Source: Heterotrichella gracilis (lineage: Eukaryota > Sar > Xanthophyceae > Tribonematales > Xanthonemataceae). Taken from it: a stretch of 24,529 nucleotides of DNA. The stretch spans positions 1 through 24,529 of the forward strand of contig JAULBX010029035.1 in assembly GCA_032358255.1 (NCBI GenBank). The letters run 5' to 3'. Both the position numbers and the translations under genes were made by a program. Below, in pieces: positions 8,466 to 17,596 of the stretch; the stretch's first letter is position 1; each line of letters begins with the position of its first letter. The notes under the pieces were generated by a model that did not search any database, was not told the origin of the DNA, and worked only from the letters and a program-made list of their open reading frames with translations.

Positions 8466-10109
8466 TTAGGAGCGCAACACTGCAACCGCATCCGCTTTCC
8501 TTGCACGCTTAGGCTGTCGTGCAGGTTTGCGCGGAGGTGCTGGCCGTGTGGTATCATGGCGGCTGTTGTGATCTGCAAGCAGCTCACTACAATTCTGAAG
8601 GTTAGCTGGGGGAAGGAATTCATCATACTGTGGTCCATACCCTGCCCAGCGCACCAAATACTGAAGATTATTACGGTAGTACCTGTGCGTGATAATGCTT
8701 TCAACTTCAAAGTCTTCTTCGCCATCCACAAGAACTGGTGGAGGTTCAGGCTGGTGCCGTTCCGAGGGCACAAAAGGTTTGAGCAGTGAAACATGAAACA
8801 CATTATGTAAACCACCCATTGCTTCTGGCAGGTCAAGCTGATATGATATATTTTTGATGCTGCGCAACACCGTGAAAGGGCCACACCATCGAGGATGGAA
8901 TTTACGTATACCATGCTTGAACTCAAAGTTCATAGTAATGAGTAAAACCTGTGAACCAACCTCAAATGCCAAATCAATATGGTGTTTATTATACTGTGCT
9001 CTTTGCCGTGCCTGTGCAGCTTCAAGCAACGTACGGGCCCGCTGCAAATGCTCACGGTTGCTAGCAATTAAATCTTCCACAGCTGGGACAGTGCTAGGAA
9101 CATGCCTGTGCCAAGATAATGGCATCCTAGGATGATAACCATTGTGCAGGTAATAAGGCGAGTACCGCGTTGATCCATTTATAGAGTTGTTGGTGGCGAA
9201 CTCAACCAAATGCAAATACTCGTCCCAGTTTGTGTGATCAGGTGATACATAATTACGCAGCATATCCTCTATGACACGGTTATAGCGTTCTGTCATCCCA
9301 TAAGTCTGTGGGTAATACGCTGTAGTGACTCGGTGCTTTGTTGCAAACAACCTGAGTAATTCCTGCCAAAAACTAGACAATAATCGTGGATCCCGATCAG
9401 TAATTAAACTCTGCGGTAACCCATGACTTTTACAGGCAACGTGCTTGCAATACAGCTGTGCAAGTCCTTCTGCTGTAACGGTCTTTCCTGTGGGCAGCAC
9501 AATTACATGTTTAGTAAGCCTGTCTACGACGGTAAGAATTGAATCAAACCTGTTTACTGTGACCGGCAAATCTGTGATAAGATCCATTGAAACTGAACAA
9601 AACTTTTCTGTTCGCACTGGGATAGGATGCAGCAAACCTGCGGGTTTCCTATTTAATGCTTTATTACTCTGACAATGTATACACTCCCTTACATAGGACT
9701 GAACTTCATGTGCCATGCGAGGGGACCAAAAGTTCCTTTTTAATATTTCCAATGTGAGTTCAACACCAAGGTGACCAGCACCAGGACAATCATGCGCATA
9801 GTGCAACATGCTGTGCTTTAACGCTACGTCATGTGGGACAACCAACTGATCCTTTGCTGTGTAGTAAACTGACCCTATTTTATCCAATTTGGACCGCTTT
9901 ATATTGCGAGGCGTGAACCACGTATCTGTTGAATATAACTCTGCACATCTGTCAACCAAATATGTATTATGCAAGATTTGATTGGGTGCTGATAATGAGA
10001 GCAGCCAGAGTCTGTGGCTCAACTTTAATTCTGTGATCAGGACGACGGGACAATGCATCCGCAATGTTATCTGAGCCCTTGCAATAGTGGACAGCAAAAT
10101 CGTATGCAT
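8466..10109 (-). CDS. pol: integrase with C-terminal chromodomain (pol 3' part)
   Basis: The ORF has 547 codons, and its first ~40 residues overlap the RNase H frame and are not authentic. The HHCC zinc domain uses H106, H113, C143 and C146. The catalytic triad is D176 (SMDLITDLP), D238 (ITDRDPR) and E274 (GMTERYN), with 35 residues between the last two, so the active site is conserved. The usual PQTDGQTE is changed to PQTYGMTE. A GPY/F-type module (RWCGPFTVL, about 407-415) follows. A chromodomain at about 467-513 (FEVESIITHRYY, YLVRWAGYG) precedes a basic, proline-rich tail. Chromodomains of this type are known to steer integration to marked chromatin. The frame differs from the RT frame, so a frameshift near 9990 separates the two. 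The stop lies 27 bp before the polypurine tract. Confidence 0.92.
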   Translation of the reverse strand: MHTILLSTIARAQITLRMHCPVVLITELKLSHRLWLLSLSAPNQILHNTYLVDRCAELYSTDTWFTPRNIKRSKLDKIGSVYYTAKDQLVVPHDVALKHSMLHYAHDCPGAGHLGVELTLEILKRNFWSPRMAHEVQSYVRECIHCQSNKALNRKPAGLLHPIPVRTEKFCSVSMDLITDLPVTVNRFDSILTVVDRLTKHVIVLPTGKTVTAEGLAQLYCKHVACKSHGLPQSLITDRDPRLLSSFWQELLRLFATKHRVTTAYYPQTYGMTERYNRVIEDMLRNYVSPDHTNWDEYLHLVEFATNNSINGSTRYSPYYLHNGYHPRMPLSWHRHVPSTVPAVEDLIASNREHLQRARTLLEAAQARQRAQYNKHHIDLAFEVGSQVLLITMNFEFKHGIRKFHPRWCGPFTVLRSIKNISYQLDLPEAMGGLHNVFHVSLLKPFVPSERHQPEPPPVLVDGEEDFEVESIITHRYYRNNLQYLVRWAGYGPQYDEFLPPANLQNCSELLADHNSRHDTTRPAPPRKPARQPKRARKADAVAVLRS

Positions 10110-11796
10110 GCACCACTTCCCACCAACGAGCTCGACGGCGAGTCAAGGTAGGCTGAGTCAGGAAATGTTGTAAGGGTTTATGATCAGTGCGAACGAGCAC
10201 TGTGAACACAGAACCCTCAAGGTAGCAGTGCCATGTCGTTAAGGCATGCACTACCGCCAACAATTCCTGCTCGTGGGTAGCATGATTAACCTCGGCGGGG
10301 TTAAGCTTACGGGATTCATATGCAAGAGGCTTTAATCCATCGGAATGTTCCTGCATCAATACTGCACCTATGCCATGCATGGAGGCATCGGTATAGACTA
10401 TAAAAGGCTTTTTAAAGTCCGGGGTGCATAAAACTGGAGCACTGGTGAGAATTTGTTTCAGCTGAACAAAGCTGTTCTCACACTCAACTGACCATTCTTT
10501 AGTAGACTTTTTACTGAGTAAGTCAAATAATGGTTTACAGATTTTGGCATGGTTATCTATAAATTTTCTGAAATAGTTTACCATTCCCAAAAATGAACGC
10601 AACTCGGGTACTGATGTGGGCGTTGGCCAGTCCTGGACAGCTTTAATTTTTACAGGATCAACTTTGATATGGCCCTGGCTGATTTTATGACCCAATAAAT
10701 CAACTTCCGACTGGAAAAACGCACAATTACTGAGTTTAGCGCATAGCTGTTCTTGTCTGAGTACTTCCAATACTAGCCTGAGATGCTGTTTATGCTGTTC
10801 AGCAGTGTCGATGATTATTAATATATCCTCAAGGTAAACAACCATGAATTTATCCAAGTATTTACTGAACAAGGAGTTTACAAGCCGCTGGAAACAGGCT
10901 GGGCCACCCGTCAAGCCAAAAGGCATTAATCGCCACTGATAATGCCCATACCTTGTCCTGAAGGCAGTTTTGGCTTGGTCTGCCGGCGCCACTGGGATCT
11001 GCCAATAGCCTGACCGGAGGTCCAACTTGCTGAAGTACTGCGCGTTCCCAATGCGGTCCAGCAAGTCTTCAGTCCTGGGTAAAGGGAACCTGTCCTTGAC
11101 AGTTTGCTTATTCAGTGCACGGTAATCAGCCTTTGGAGCAAACAAAACAGGAGCAGCCCAAGGAGAGTTAGTGGGGGCAATAAGGCCTTTATCAAGCAAA
11201 TACGTGACCTGCTTCTTGACCTCTTCCAGCTCCAGCTGGCTCAGCCTATACTGAGGAATAGCAACTGGTTTTGCACCTTGCACAAGGGGGATTCTGTGAA
11301 CAGTGCTGCGTTCAGGTACACCATCTGGGATATCTTCAGGGAAGACTTCTTTGTATTCCTGAAAGAGCAACTGAATATCCTTAGTGTGCGCATCTGTAGA
11401 ACAACGTGTGAGTGGCTCTGCAGTAGCCGCTTGCTCTATACTAACAGCAAAGATCCAATCTTTGTGTTTAACAGCACGTTTATACTGAAGTGCAGACAAC
11501 ATATGAACTGTAGGTGGTGGTGATTTGACGGTCACTACTCCCCCCCCTGAGGGCGGCTGCAGCACTGTGCATGTACCTTCAGATGCACGCAACACACAGT
11601 CATATTGTTGAAGAAACGGTAAACCCAAAACAGCATCTACGTTGGGTAAGCTGAGGGGAAAAGAAATACATGTTTGTGCACCAAAGTTAAGTGCAGCACC
11701 CCTACCTAGCTTCACCACTGCAGTGGCCTGTTGCGAGAAGGTGTGCGCACCACCAAACCCTCCCTGGACCACTGTACCGTGTTTCTGAGTAACCAA
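9967..11796 (-). CDS. pol: protease C-terminal part, reverse transcriptase and RNase H (pol 5' part)
   Basis: The ORF has 609 codons. Residues about 1-75 are the second half of the aspartic protease (VDAVLGLPFLQQYD). RT spans about 150-360, with IPQYRLS, SPWAAPVLF, the first catalytic aspartate in FSKLDLRSGYWQI (D259) and MPFGLTGGPACFQR. RNase H spans about 464-585, with D470, E511, D538 and D580 all kept. There are two lesions. At residues 221-225 the strand reads FAPKADYRALNK, so the residues normally lying between K and DYRALN (about eight) are missing in frame. The active-site YxDD reads YLED (321-324), with GAG at 10828-10830 replacing an aspartate codon. Either change should impair polymerisation. 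The frame is otherwise open, with no stop until 9967. Confidence 0.92.
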   Translation of the reverse strand: MVTQKHGTVVQGGFGGAHTFSQQATAVVKLGRGAALNFGAQTCISFPLSLPNVDAVLGLPFLQQYDCVLRASEGTCTVLQPPSGGGVVTVKSPPPTVHMLSALQYKRAVKHKDWIFAVSIEQAATAEPLTRCSTDAHTKDIQLLFQEYKEVFPEDIPDGVPERSTVHRIPLVQGAKPVAIPQYRLSQLELEEVKKQVTYLLDKGLIAPTNSPWAAPVLFAPKADYRALNKQTVKDRFPLPRTEDLLDRIGNAQYFSKLDLRSGYWQIPVAPADQAKTAFRTRYGHYQWRLMPFGLTGGPACFQRLVNSLFSKYLDKFMVVYLEDILIIIDTAEQHKQHLRLVLEVLRQEQLCAKLSNCAFFQSEVDLLGHKISQGHIKVDPVKIKAVQDWPTPTSVPELRSFLGMVNYFRKFIDNHAKICKPLFDLLSKKSTKEWSVECENSFVQLKQILTSAPVLCTPDFKKPFIVYTDASMHGIGAVLMQEHSDGLKPLAYESRKLNPAEVNHATHEQELLAVVHALTTWHCYLEGSVFTVLVRTDHKPLQHFLTQPTLTRRRARWWEVVHAYDFAVHYCKGSDNIADALSRRPDHRIKVEPQTLAALIISTQSNLA

Positions 11797-11975
11797 GGCG
11801 TGACGTTCACAAAGTCAGCACTTATAAAGTTACCTGTTGCTCCTGTATCCAGCAGAATGCGGCAGTGCTGCCCTTGCACTTTGCCCTGCACACTGAAGTA
11901 TGCGTCTGCGTGAGTGACAGGTGGCTGTTCTGAGCACGGTGAAGAAGGTGACTGAGGTATGCAGCCACTGTGCAA
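11712..11975 (-). pseudogene. pro: aspartic protease N-terminal half, frameshifted
   Basis: The segment VQGQHCRILLDTGATGNFIS carries the DTGA active-site motif of retroviral-type aspartic proteases (near 11835-11855). After SADFVNV the frame becomes unrelated. The homologous continuation is in the 9967-11796 frame, starting close to 11796, so a frameshift near 11800 splits the protease. Upstream, between this segment and the methyltransferase-like ORF, the frame carries stops and no recognisable domain. The domain normally matures gag and pol in the particle. Confidence 0.8.
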
Positions 11976-12074
11976 ACCTGTATCTGCAGTGTCAACTGTG
12001 GCAACGAGCTGTGCCTCACTGGTGCCTGGGAACGGAGGTCTTTCTTTTGGTGGGTCATAATAGACTATGACTGG

Positions 12075-12536
12075 CTAGGGGATGCCTGGCATGAACCGGC
12101 GCTTACCTGGTGCAGTTGGGTCAGGTTTTGTGAACAGGCGGGTACCTTTAGCATAACGTCGCACAGGGTTCATATCCGCCAGCCAAGCTTGCACATAAGG
12201 GTCCAGGTTCCAGTCAGGTAGTAGTATGCATGCAGAGGTTGCATACGGGTTCATGGCTTTGCAAAGCAGGTAATGCTGAAGGAATTCTCTGATCCTTTTA
12301 AAAGGTGGGTTAAGCCATAAGGTTTCTCCTTTTACATCTGAACCCAGAAAGGACTGAACAGAAGAGCAATAGCGCTTACAAAAAGCGTTCAAACCTTTGC
12401 TGTCTGCAGCACCATCCAAGGTGAAACCATACTGTTCATTCAACTTGGTCCATTCAGTGCTATCAAACATTCTGTCACTGTTAGGATCGTCACAAACAAA
12501 CTGTGTAGCAACAAGAGACAAATAACTGAATGTCAA
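12075..12536 (-). CDS. Dam-like DNA N6-adenine methyltransferase-type domain inside the retrotransposon
   Basis: The frame has 153 codons. The first ATG is residue 23, MFDSTEWTKLNEQYGFTLD, while the open frame begins slightly earlier at a TTG. The order of motifs resembles the phage-type N6-adenine methyltransferase family: an N-terminal STEW...L, FTLDGAAD (38-45), a Cys-rich stretch, LWLNPPFKRIREF with the NPPF catalytic tetrad (76-79), and SACILLPDW (102-109). It ends ...RRFMPGIP. It lies between the gag CCHC region and the protease, and it shares gag's frame with two stops (TAG at 12606-12608 and a TAA just before 12536) in between. It could be expressed by internal initiation, readthrough or splicing. 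DIRS-type elements carry a methyltransferase domain of this general family. Whether this copy binds S-adenosylmethionine or methylates anything is unknown. Assignment is by motif order, not by alignment. Confidence 0.7.
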   Translation of the reverse strand: MTFSYLSLVATQFVCDDPNSDRMFDSTEWTKLNEQYGFTLDGAADSKGLNAFCKRYCSSVQSFLGSDVKGETLWLNPPFKRIREFLQHYLLCKAMNPYATSACILLPDWNLDPYVQAWLADMNPVRRYAKGTRLFTKPDPTAPGKRRFMPGIP

Positions 12537-12605
12537 TTATCGCTGTGCTACTGTTGTGCGCCTAACACGTGTCCCACCACTCTGCACCTGCTGTGCACCG
12601 AGTTC

Positions 12606-14132
12606 CTAGCCACTGTCAGAGTCAGACTCTGCTGCACGGCGGTGCCTGTGCCGTGGGTTGGCCTCGTAGTCCACATCCCTTGCCTCTGGGCCATTGGGTG
12701 CCTGCTCATTGAGAGCGGCAAGCTGTGCCACGGGCTCCTGTGCCGCGCCAAGGATGGCCAGAGTCCTGGGCCGCCTGGGCTTGGTGCACTCGGGGGCGAT
12801 GTGGCCTATCTCGTTGCAGTTGTAGCAACGGGGCTTGGGCTTGTCGCTGGCATTGCCTGAGGGCTGGTTCAGCGCCTGTGCCAGCTTGCGTTCCTTGTTG
12901 AACGACTTGCCCTTGCCCTTCTTGTTGTGCTTCTTCCAACCGGCAGCCTGGGTGTCCTCGGCATGCTGAGCGGCATTCGATGACTGCGATTGCCGCTTGC
13001 CATTGAACCGGGCTTGCTTGTTGCCGGTGGATTTGGTAGAAGCACCTGCAATAGCCTTGTGGGCAGTGGGGTAAGTAAGTCGACTGGCTTCAAACTGCAG
13101 GGCGTGATCTAGGATGAGCTGCAGGTCGCCACGTGCAAGGAGAGGTGACAGGTGTGCCCTGAGGTCCTCTTGAGAGAGACCCCAGAAAAACCAAACGCAG
13201 GCAATCTTATCTGAAACATCATCCCTAAGCTGCGAAATGAGGTCGGCAAAAGCCTGGATATGTGCGGAAACGGTAGCATTACCCTGGCGCAGCCCAAACA
13301 GCCTAGTGGCAATGGTCTGTACCAATGGAAGTGGGTCAAACTGTGCGCGCAAGATAATGAACACCTCTGGAATATCCTTATCTAACAGTTAGTCACGCTT
13401 AGACGCTACGTGAGTCCACGCTGCACCCACAAGGTACTCGTTAGCTAAAGCCAAGCGGTGCTTACTGAGCGCTGGAAACACCTCAACACCCACACTGTAT
13501 GCATCAAGCCACTGGTTAATGCGTTGCTCAAACTCACGCAGAGTAACAATGGAACGCTTAGCCACGGTATCATAGAAAGGAGCCTTGCCACTGTAGGCAA
13601 AGCCTTTGGGCCTACTGGGAATGGCGCGAAACCACTGGCGGATAGCCTCATCTTCTTGCAGGGTTGCGCCACTCCAGCAAGGGGTGCGCCACTCCTCGGG
13701 GCCAGGAGCGTAGAGTGGTCGGCCGGCAGGGCCCTTGCCCTTGTCGTGCCGCTGCAGTAGGTCGTTGAGGGCTTCAGATTCACCAGATCGAATCAGGTGT
13801 TCGACATGTGCGTTCAGTTGTGCCTGCGTTTCTGCAATGTACTGGTTCATAAGAGCTTGGGGGTCAGCATCAAACTCGTCGTCAACATGTACACTACTAG
13901 GGCCTTGTCCAGCAGAGGGATCAGGCGGAGAATCAGGTGGAGCATTAGACTGGTCTGGGTTCTGCGACTTGCGCTTATGCTTGCCCGTGGCTACGAAACG
14001 ACAGGCGTTACCCGTCCCCCAAGGATCGGAAAAATGCTCGTGAAACCAAGTGAAACAGTCAGCTTGGCAGGAATGAAAGTCAGTTGTATTTCCAAGGACT
14101 GGGGGTGTTAACGAACACCGGTATTGGCACAA
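12606..14132 (-). pseudogene. gag: gag polyprotein, interrupted by one in-frame stop
   Basis: Two frames, 13389-14132 and 12606-13364, are in the same phase and separated only by a TAA at 13389-13391 and eight sense codons, so they form one gag of about 508 codons with a nonsense mutation. The second part holds the capsid-like retrotransposon gag region (LFGLRQGNATVSAHIQAFAD, then IACVWFFWGLSQEDLRAHL), a Lys-rich linker, and a CCHC knuckle CYNCNEIGHIAPEC that binds nucleic acid. It ends in an Arg/His and Ser/Asp-rich tail (AAESDSDSG). The first part is Pro/Asp-rich, then Trp-rich. No ATG occurs upstream of 13848-13850 in this frame, and the open frame begins inside the LTR with a non-ATG codon, so the true start is unclear. 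Confidence 0.88.
14036..14048 (-). other. candidate primer-binding site
   Basis: On the minus strand, TGGTTTCACGAGC begins two or three bases inside the proposed end of the 5' LTR. A leading TGG is expected, because the site pairs with the CCA end of a tRNA. It resembles the initiator-Met type site TGGTATCAGAGC but is not identical. The LTR end here is itself uncertain. Confidence 0.4.
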
Positions 14133-14263
14133 CGCATAGCCATGTACTGATAGCCAATTGCTGTAACCGGTAGCTGCGGGGGTTACCCCGGGACTGTCAT
14201 ATAGATGACCTGAGGAACCCCTACCAGAACCCTAGCTTAGGGTTTCAGTAGTGACCTGTTACA
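14051..14263 (-). repeat. 5' LTR of the chromovirus
   Basis: The outer end is CCTGTTACA at 14255-14263 (TGTAACAGG on the minus strand). Similarity to the 3' LTR is clear from GGCAGGAATG at 14066 onward. At the inner end, TGAAACAG (14051-14058) could be the mutated terminus with 7-8 extra bases before 14066. The other LTR has TGTAACAG directly joined. The LTR interrupts the LINE that lies to its right and holds the near-palindrome AACCCTAGCTTAGGGTTT at 14228-14245. Confidence 0.85.
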
Positions 14264-15372
14264 CTGCAGGTACTGCTGCACCTGGCAGCAGGGCTCATGT
14301 ACTGTACTGAGTGCGCCGGCAGGCAGTGTAACCACCTCTGAGGAAAGACCCGTGCCCCACACCCCATAATCTAGCACCCATGCTGCCTGCCCCGCCGGGC
14401 CTCGCCCTGTGCACCTCCCCCAAGCTCGCGGGTGCACTAGCCTGAAGTACTGTAGGAGGCGCTGCCTATCCTCCTCGTATGCTGGGCATTCCAACAGGGC
14501 GTGGACCACTGTTTCCTCCCCAGCACCACAGCAGGGGCACGCCGGAGTGTCCGCATGCAACCTCCCAGTCAGCTTGTTGGCCTTGCCACGCAGCAGCACA
14601 GTGCCTGAATTGGAATTGCAGGCAGCACCCCGAGTCCAGACTAAAGAACCGCAGGTAGGGTCGCATACCTCTGCGTGGTGGCACCTTGTCCACTGGCAGG
14701 GATTGCACCGTGCTAGCAAGGAGATGCAGTGATGATTTGGCAGCCATAGATACAGCAAACACATTCAGTGTGCGTGCCCACAGCTCCTGCTTCATATGAG
14801 TCTGGAATGCGCCCTTCTTCTCTTCAAAGAGAGTGACCCAATGCTCACAACCCCTCTCTGCCCAACCATGCAGTGCTGCAGAAGGTAGCCCCTGCCAAAT
14901 GCAGGCAACTAAATGGACAAACAGGGGGCTGGGTTTAGCGGTACTGGCCTGGCTAGTGTTGCCCTCCTGCAGTCGGTTGAACCCTTGGCGGTACTCATAC
15001 CCCTGGGTGTAGTCCGCCACCACTGCTGGGAAGCGGTGGGGCTGGCCAGCAGTGTGGTTCTCCCTCATGACAAGCAGCTTGCGGTGCCAGCAGAGCTTCA
15101 GCAAGTCCCACCGGTCCTGCAGCGGCTCCAGCCCCAGGTCTAGCAGCATGGCCTCTTCCGGGGTCCAGGCAGGAGCACCCAGAATCATACGGCACACACG
15201 CCGCTGCATCCGCTCCAATTGCACCGCTTGACCCTTGTTGGGCTGCCACACCTCAGCACCGTACTCCAGCAATGGCCGCGCTATAGCCTTATAAATCTGC
15301 AGCTTGAGTGAAATCCCCAGGTGCCTGTCCCCGCAAAACCGGGCCAAGCGCCTGGGCTCGTTGAACAGATTT
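14264..15372 (-). pseudogene. LINE 3' half (RT thumb to zinc-binding tail), cut by the LTR element
   Basis: From 15372 downward, the minus strand reads LARFCGDRHLGISLKLQIYK, LLEYGAEVWQPNKGQAVQLE and VCRMILGAPAWTPEEAML, the usual post-palm and thumb part of a LINE reverse transcriptase. It continues through a long Trp-rich region to a CCHC-type zinc motif CPCCGAGEETVVHALLECP (near 14480-14535). A frameshift near 14680 moves from the 14466-15347 frame to the 14237-14764 frame. RT blocks A to E are missing because the copy is truncated near 15372. The C-terminal frame runs straight into the LTR at 14263, and no continuation is recognised on the far side of the LTR element. The sequence differs clearly from the two other LINE families in the window. 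Confidence 0.85.
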
Positions 15373-15443
15373 CACATCGCAGCAGTGCCATCACCTCCCC
15401 CCCCGTTTTTTTACCAGTAAAGTGTTTTCGTTTCAGTGGCGCC
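15371..15443 (-). repeat. copy A of an inverted ~74 bp repeat with coding character
   Basis: The minus strand matches 17597-17670 of the plus strand, including CGGGGGGGG and TGATGGCACTGCTGCGATGT. Both translate in the corresponding frame to a peptide with GGxxMALLRCE. The copy directly abuts the truncated 5' end of the LINE. It could be a piece of a transposon ORF or of a gene family. No domain is recognised. Confidence 0.65.
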
Positions 15444-17596
15444 CAGTGTGAAGTCCTCCCGGTGGATGGGCGATTTTGGGTGGGATGCATGGCGGGTATA
15501 GCGGTTACAAACAAGGACAGCACGGGTTGCAGCGGGAGTTTGTAGATGAAATTACGGGTTGCTTTCGCTGGCTACTCATGGTGCGGAGGCTGGGAGCGGG
15601 CGGACGGAAAACGGGGTAGGTTAACCGAACGTTCGTTTAGTTCGTTGGTCGATGCACGGGCGGTTATCGGGGTACGGCTGGTATGCACATGCACGGGCTA
15701 CACAGCGGCTTTTGGTGCGGGTCGGCGGTCAAGGTAAGCAGTGTTTTATTCCATCGAGTCGTTGCTGGGTGTGCGAGCGGACGTGGCCACGGTCCATGGG
15801 TGAGCTGTTATAGTGCATCGGGTACCCATCTGACCACGGTTGAATTTCCTGGCTTCGAATGCACCAGGTGAGTGGGCGTGTTACTGGGCGAGGTGTGCAG
15901 TCAGTGTGTTCCACGGGCTGGGTAGTGGGCTATTCAGTGAACGAGCGCGTTTGGCACTGGGTACCCGGTACGGGCGGGTGTGGGCATGTTACTGGGCATG
16001 CATGCATACCCACCATGGTTCCCTCCCCCAGTCACGGCCCGTGACTCACGGGGCACTCGGAACGTGTGTTTGGCAACGTCTGGTGAGAAATTTTCGTAAT
16101 AGGCCTGAGGCAAGCAAGTATACAGTTGTTGTTGTTCCTTATAGATGGGTTGAAAAAACAGCACGGAGCACACAAAGGCGTATCTTGGGTTAGGTTATGA
16201 GGTACATTGGTGCATGAATCTGGGGGTAGTGTTGTATGCATGCATTTGGGCTGACAGGAGGGTATACAGGCACGGCTACAGGCTGGTTGTCCTGAGAACG
16301 CGTAGCATTATGAAGAATTTTGTCAAATCCACTTGCTTGCAGGCACTGCTGCCAGTGCTGAACCTGCTCTAGCACCACGGCCCTATTGTGGTCCATGTGG
16401 CCAGTGAACCTTAATCCTGGGACAGCTGGCAGGAGCAGGAGACTTAATCAGTGAAGGTTGCACTCTGTGTGTGCTTGAATACAAAGGAGGGGGTGGCTCC
16501 AGCAGATTGAGTCATGCGTCTGCAGCACCAACTCACGGCGATCTGCATGACAGCCCAGGCTTCGAGACTTGTCTTGGCAGCTTTGTGTCTGTTGCAGGCA
16601 TCTCAGGTAAGCTACGCAGGCTGAAGCCTGTCGACACATTGCACACTCTTTGCTCTTCAAACTCGAATTCAACTATGAAGGTGTGTATATGAAACACATC
16701 AAGACTTGGTTCAAAAGTCATACAAAGCACTGCTCCTTTTCCTCTTAGGTTACGCAAAACCTGTGCGTATTGGTCTACTCACTTACCATTGGCCCCAGCT
16801 GCCTGCGTGGCTACTTAAATTACCTGGTTAGTGCAGCCCCTTTGCCATAGCACTTTTACCTTACATTCACCTAGTGATCACTGCCACCAGTTACCCCCCC
16901 CCCCCCTTGTCAGGGCCCAGGTGCTTAGTTACTCACCCTAAGTGTCACAGTCTCCAAGCCCAACGCATTTTCCTGGCTAGAATGCCGAGTCACCTGCTTA
17001 CCTAGTCACCTGCTTACATATCTTCCAAGTTACTTCGAAGTAGCCGCACAATGCCGTGACCACCTTGAGCATCAGCAGAGTTGCAACTTGGTATTTCTTA
17101 CCATACATATTTGTCATGTTCTTTTTTGGTGTTATCGGGCATTGGCACCTAAAGTTTACAACGCATCCCCACAAAAAAGGGATGTATACCATGGGAATAG
17201 TCAAATGTTTTACATTCCTACAGGTAACATTTGCTCCTTAGAGGAACTTGCTTTGCCCAACTTTCCACTTAGTATTATGGTTGGCGGGTTTGTGAGGGTC
17301 TGGCAATATGTATATTCTCTTAGTTTTGCAACTTCTTGAACACCGGTAGGGATGTGCCAAAACCCTACTAAAGCAACTTCCCCCCAACGTTTGTACCGTA
17401 CGGTAGGGGCCAACCATAATAGTCATCCGTCTTTATAGGTACTTGTGGACAACCAACTCAGATACCGCATGCAAGGGGCTCCCGGCTTTGCCCCGCGTCA
17501 CCCCACCATCCCCTCCTGCCCGTGAAGTAGAGCAGGCTTTGGCTTAGCCTAACCCTTCTAAGGCTAACGTCCTAGGAGTTATGTGGGTGTACATTG
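15444..17596. other. interval between the inverted repeat copies, no supported gene
   Basis: All frames are under 120 codons and unrecognised. The plus-strand frame 15840-16193 is Trp/Gly/His-rich. It overlaps imperfectly repeated GTGGGC(A/G)TGTTACTGGGC units (about 15871-15997). There is a 13-base C run at 16894-16906 and a perfect 12-bp palindrome TACCGTACGGTA near 17394-17405. With the flanking inverted repeats, the interval might be a non-autonomous element, but its borders do not otherwise look like terminal repeats. Confidence 0.35.

Larger units (their letters stand above)
8223..14263 (-). mobile_element. Ty3/gypsy chromovirus LTR retrotransposon, degenerate
   Basis: This is an about 6.0 kb element read on the minus strand, bounded by two ~200 bp LTRs. 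It contains gag with a CCHC knuckle, an N6-adenine methyltransferase-like domain, an aspartic protease, RT, RNase H, integrase with a GPF module, and a C-terminal chromodomain, then a polypurine tract. RT-RH before integrase defines Ty3/gypsy, and the chromodomain makes it a chromovirus. Damage includes an in-frame gag stop (13389-13391), a frameshift within protease (about 11800), a frameshift between RNase H and integrase (about 9990), a short in-frame deletion in RT and a YLED active site. The LTRs differ at about a dozen sites, so the insertion is not recent. No target-site duplication is seen: CTGCA follows the right LTR and CTTTG precedes the left. Confidence 0.93.

Noticed and set aside
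11104..11523. 139-codon plus-strand ORF
   Set aside because: It lies antisense to the RT domain and has no motif of its own.
12606..13093. Additional frames over the gag region (12642-12860 +, 12706-12939 -, 12869-13093 -)
   Set aside because: They overlap the gag CCHC frame and only mirror its Arg/Gln/Pro-rich composition.
14228..14245. Interstitial telomere repeat
   Set aside because: Only one TTTAGGG-like unit on each arm of a palindrome, present in both LTRs. There is no tandem array.
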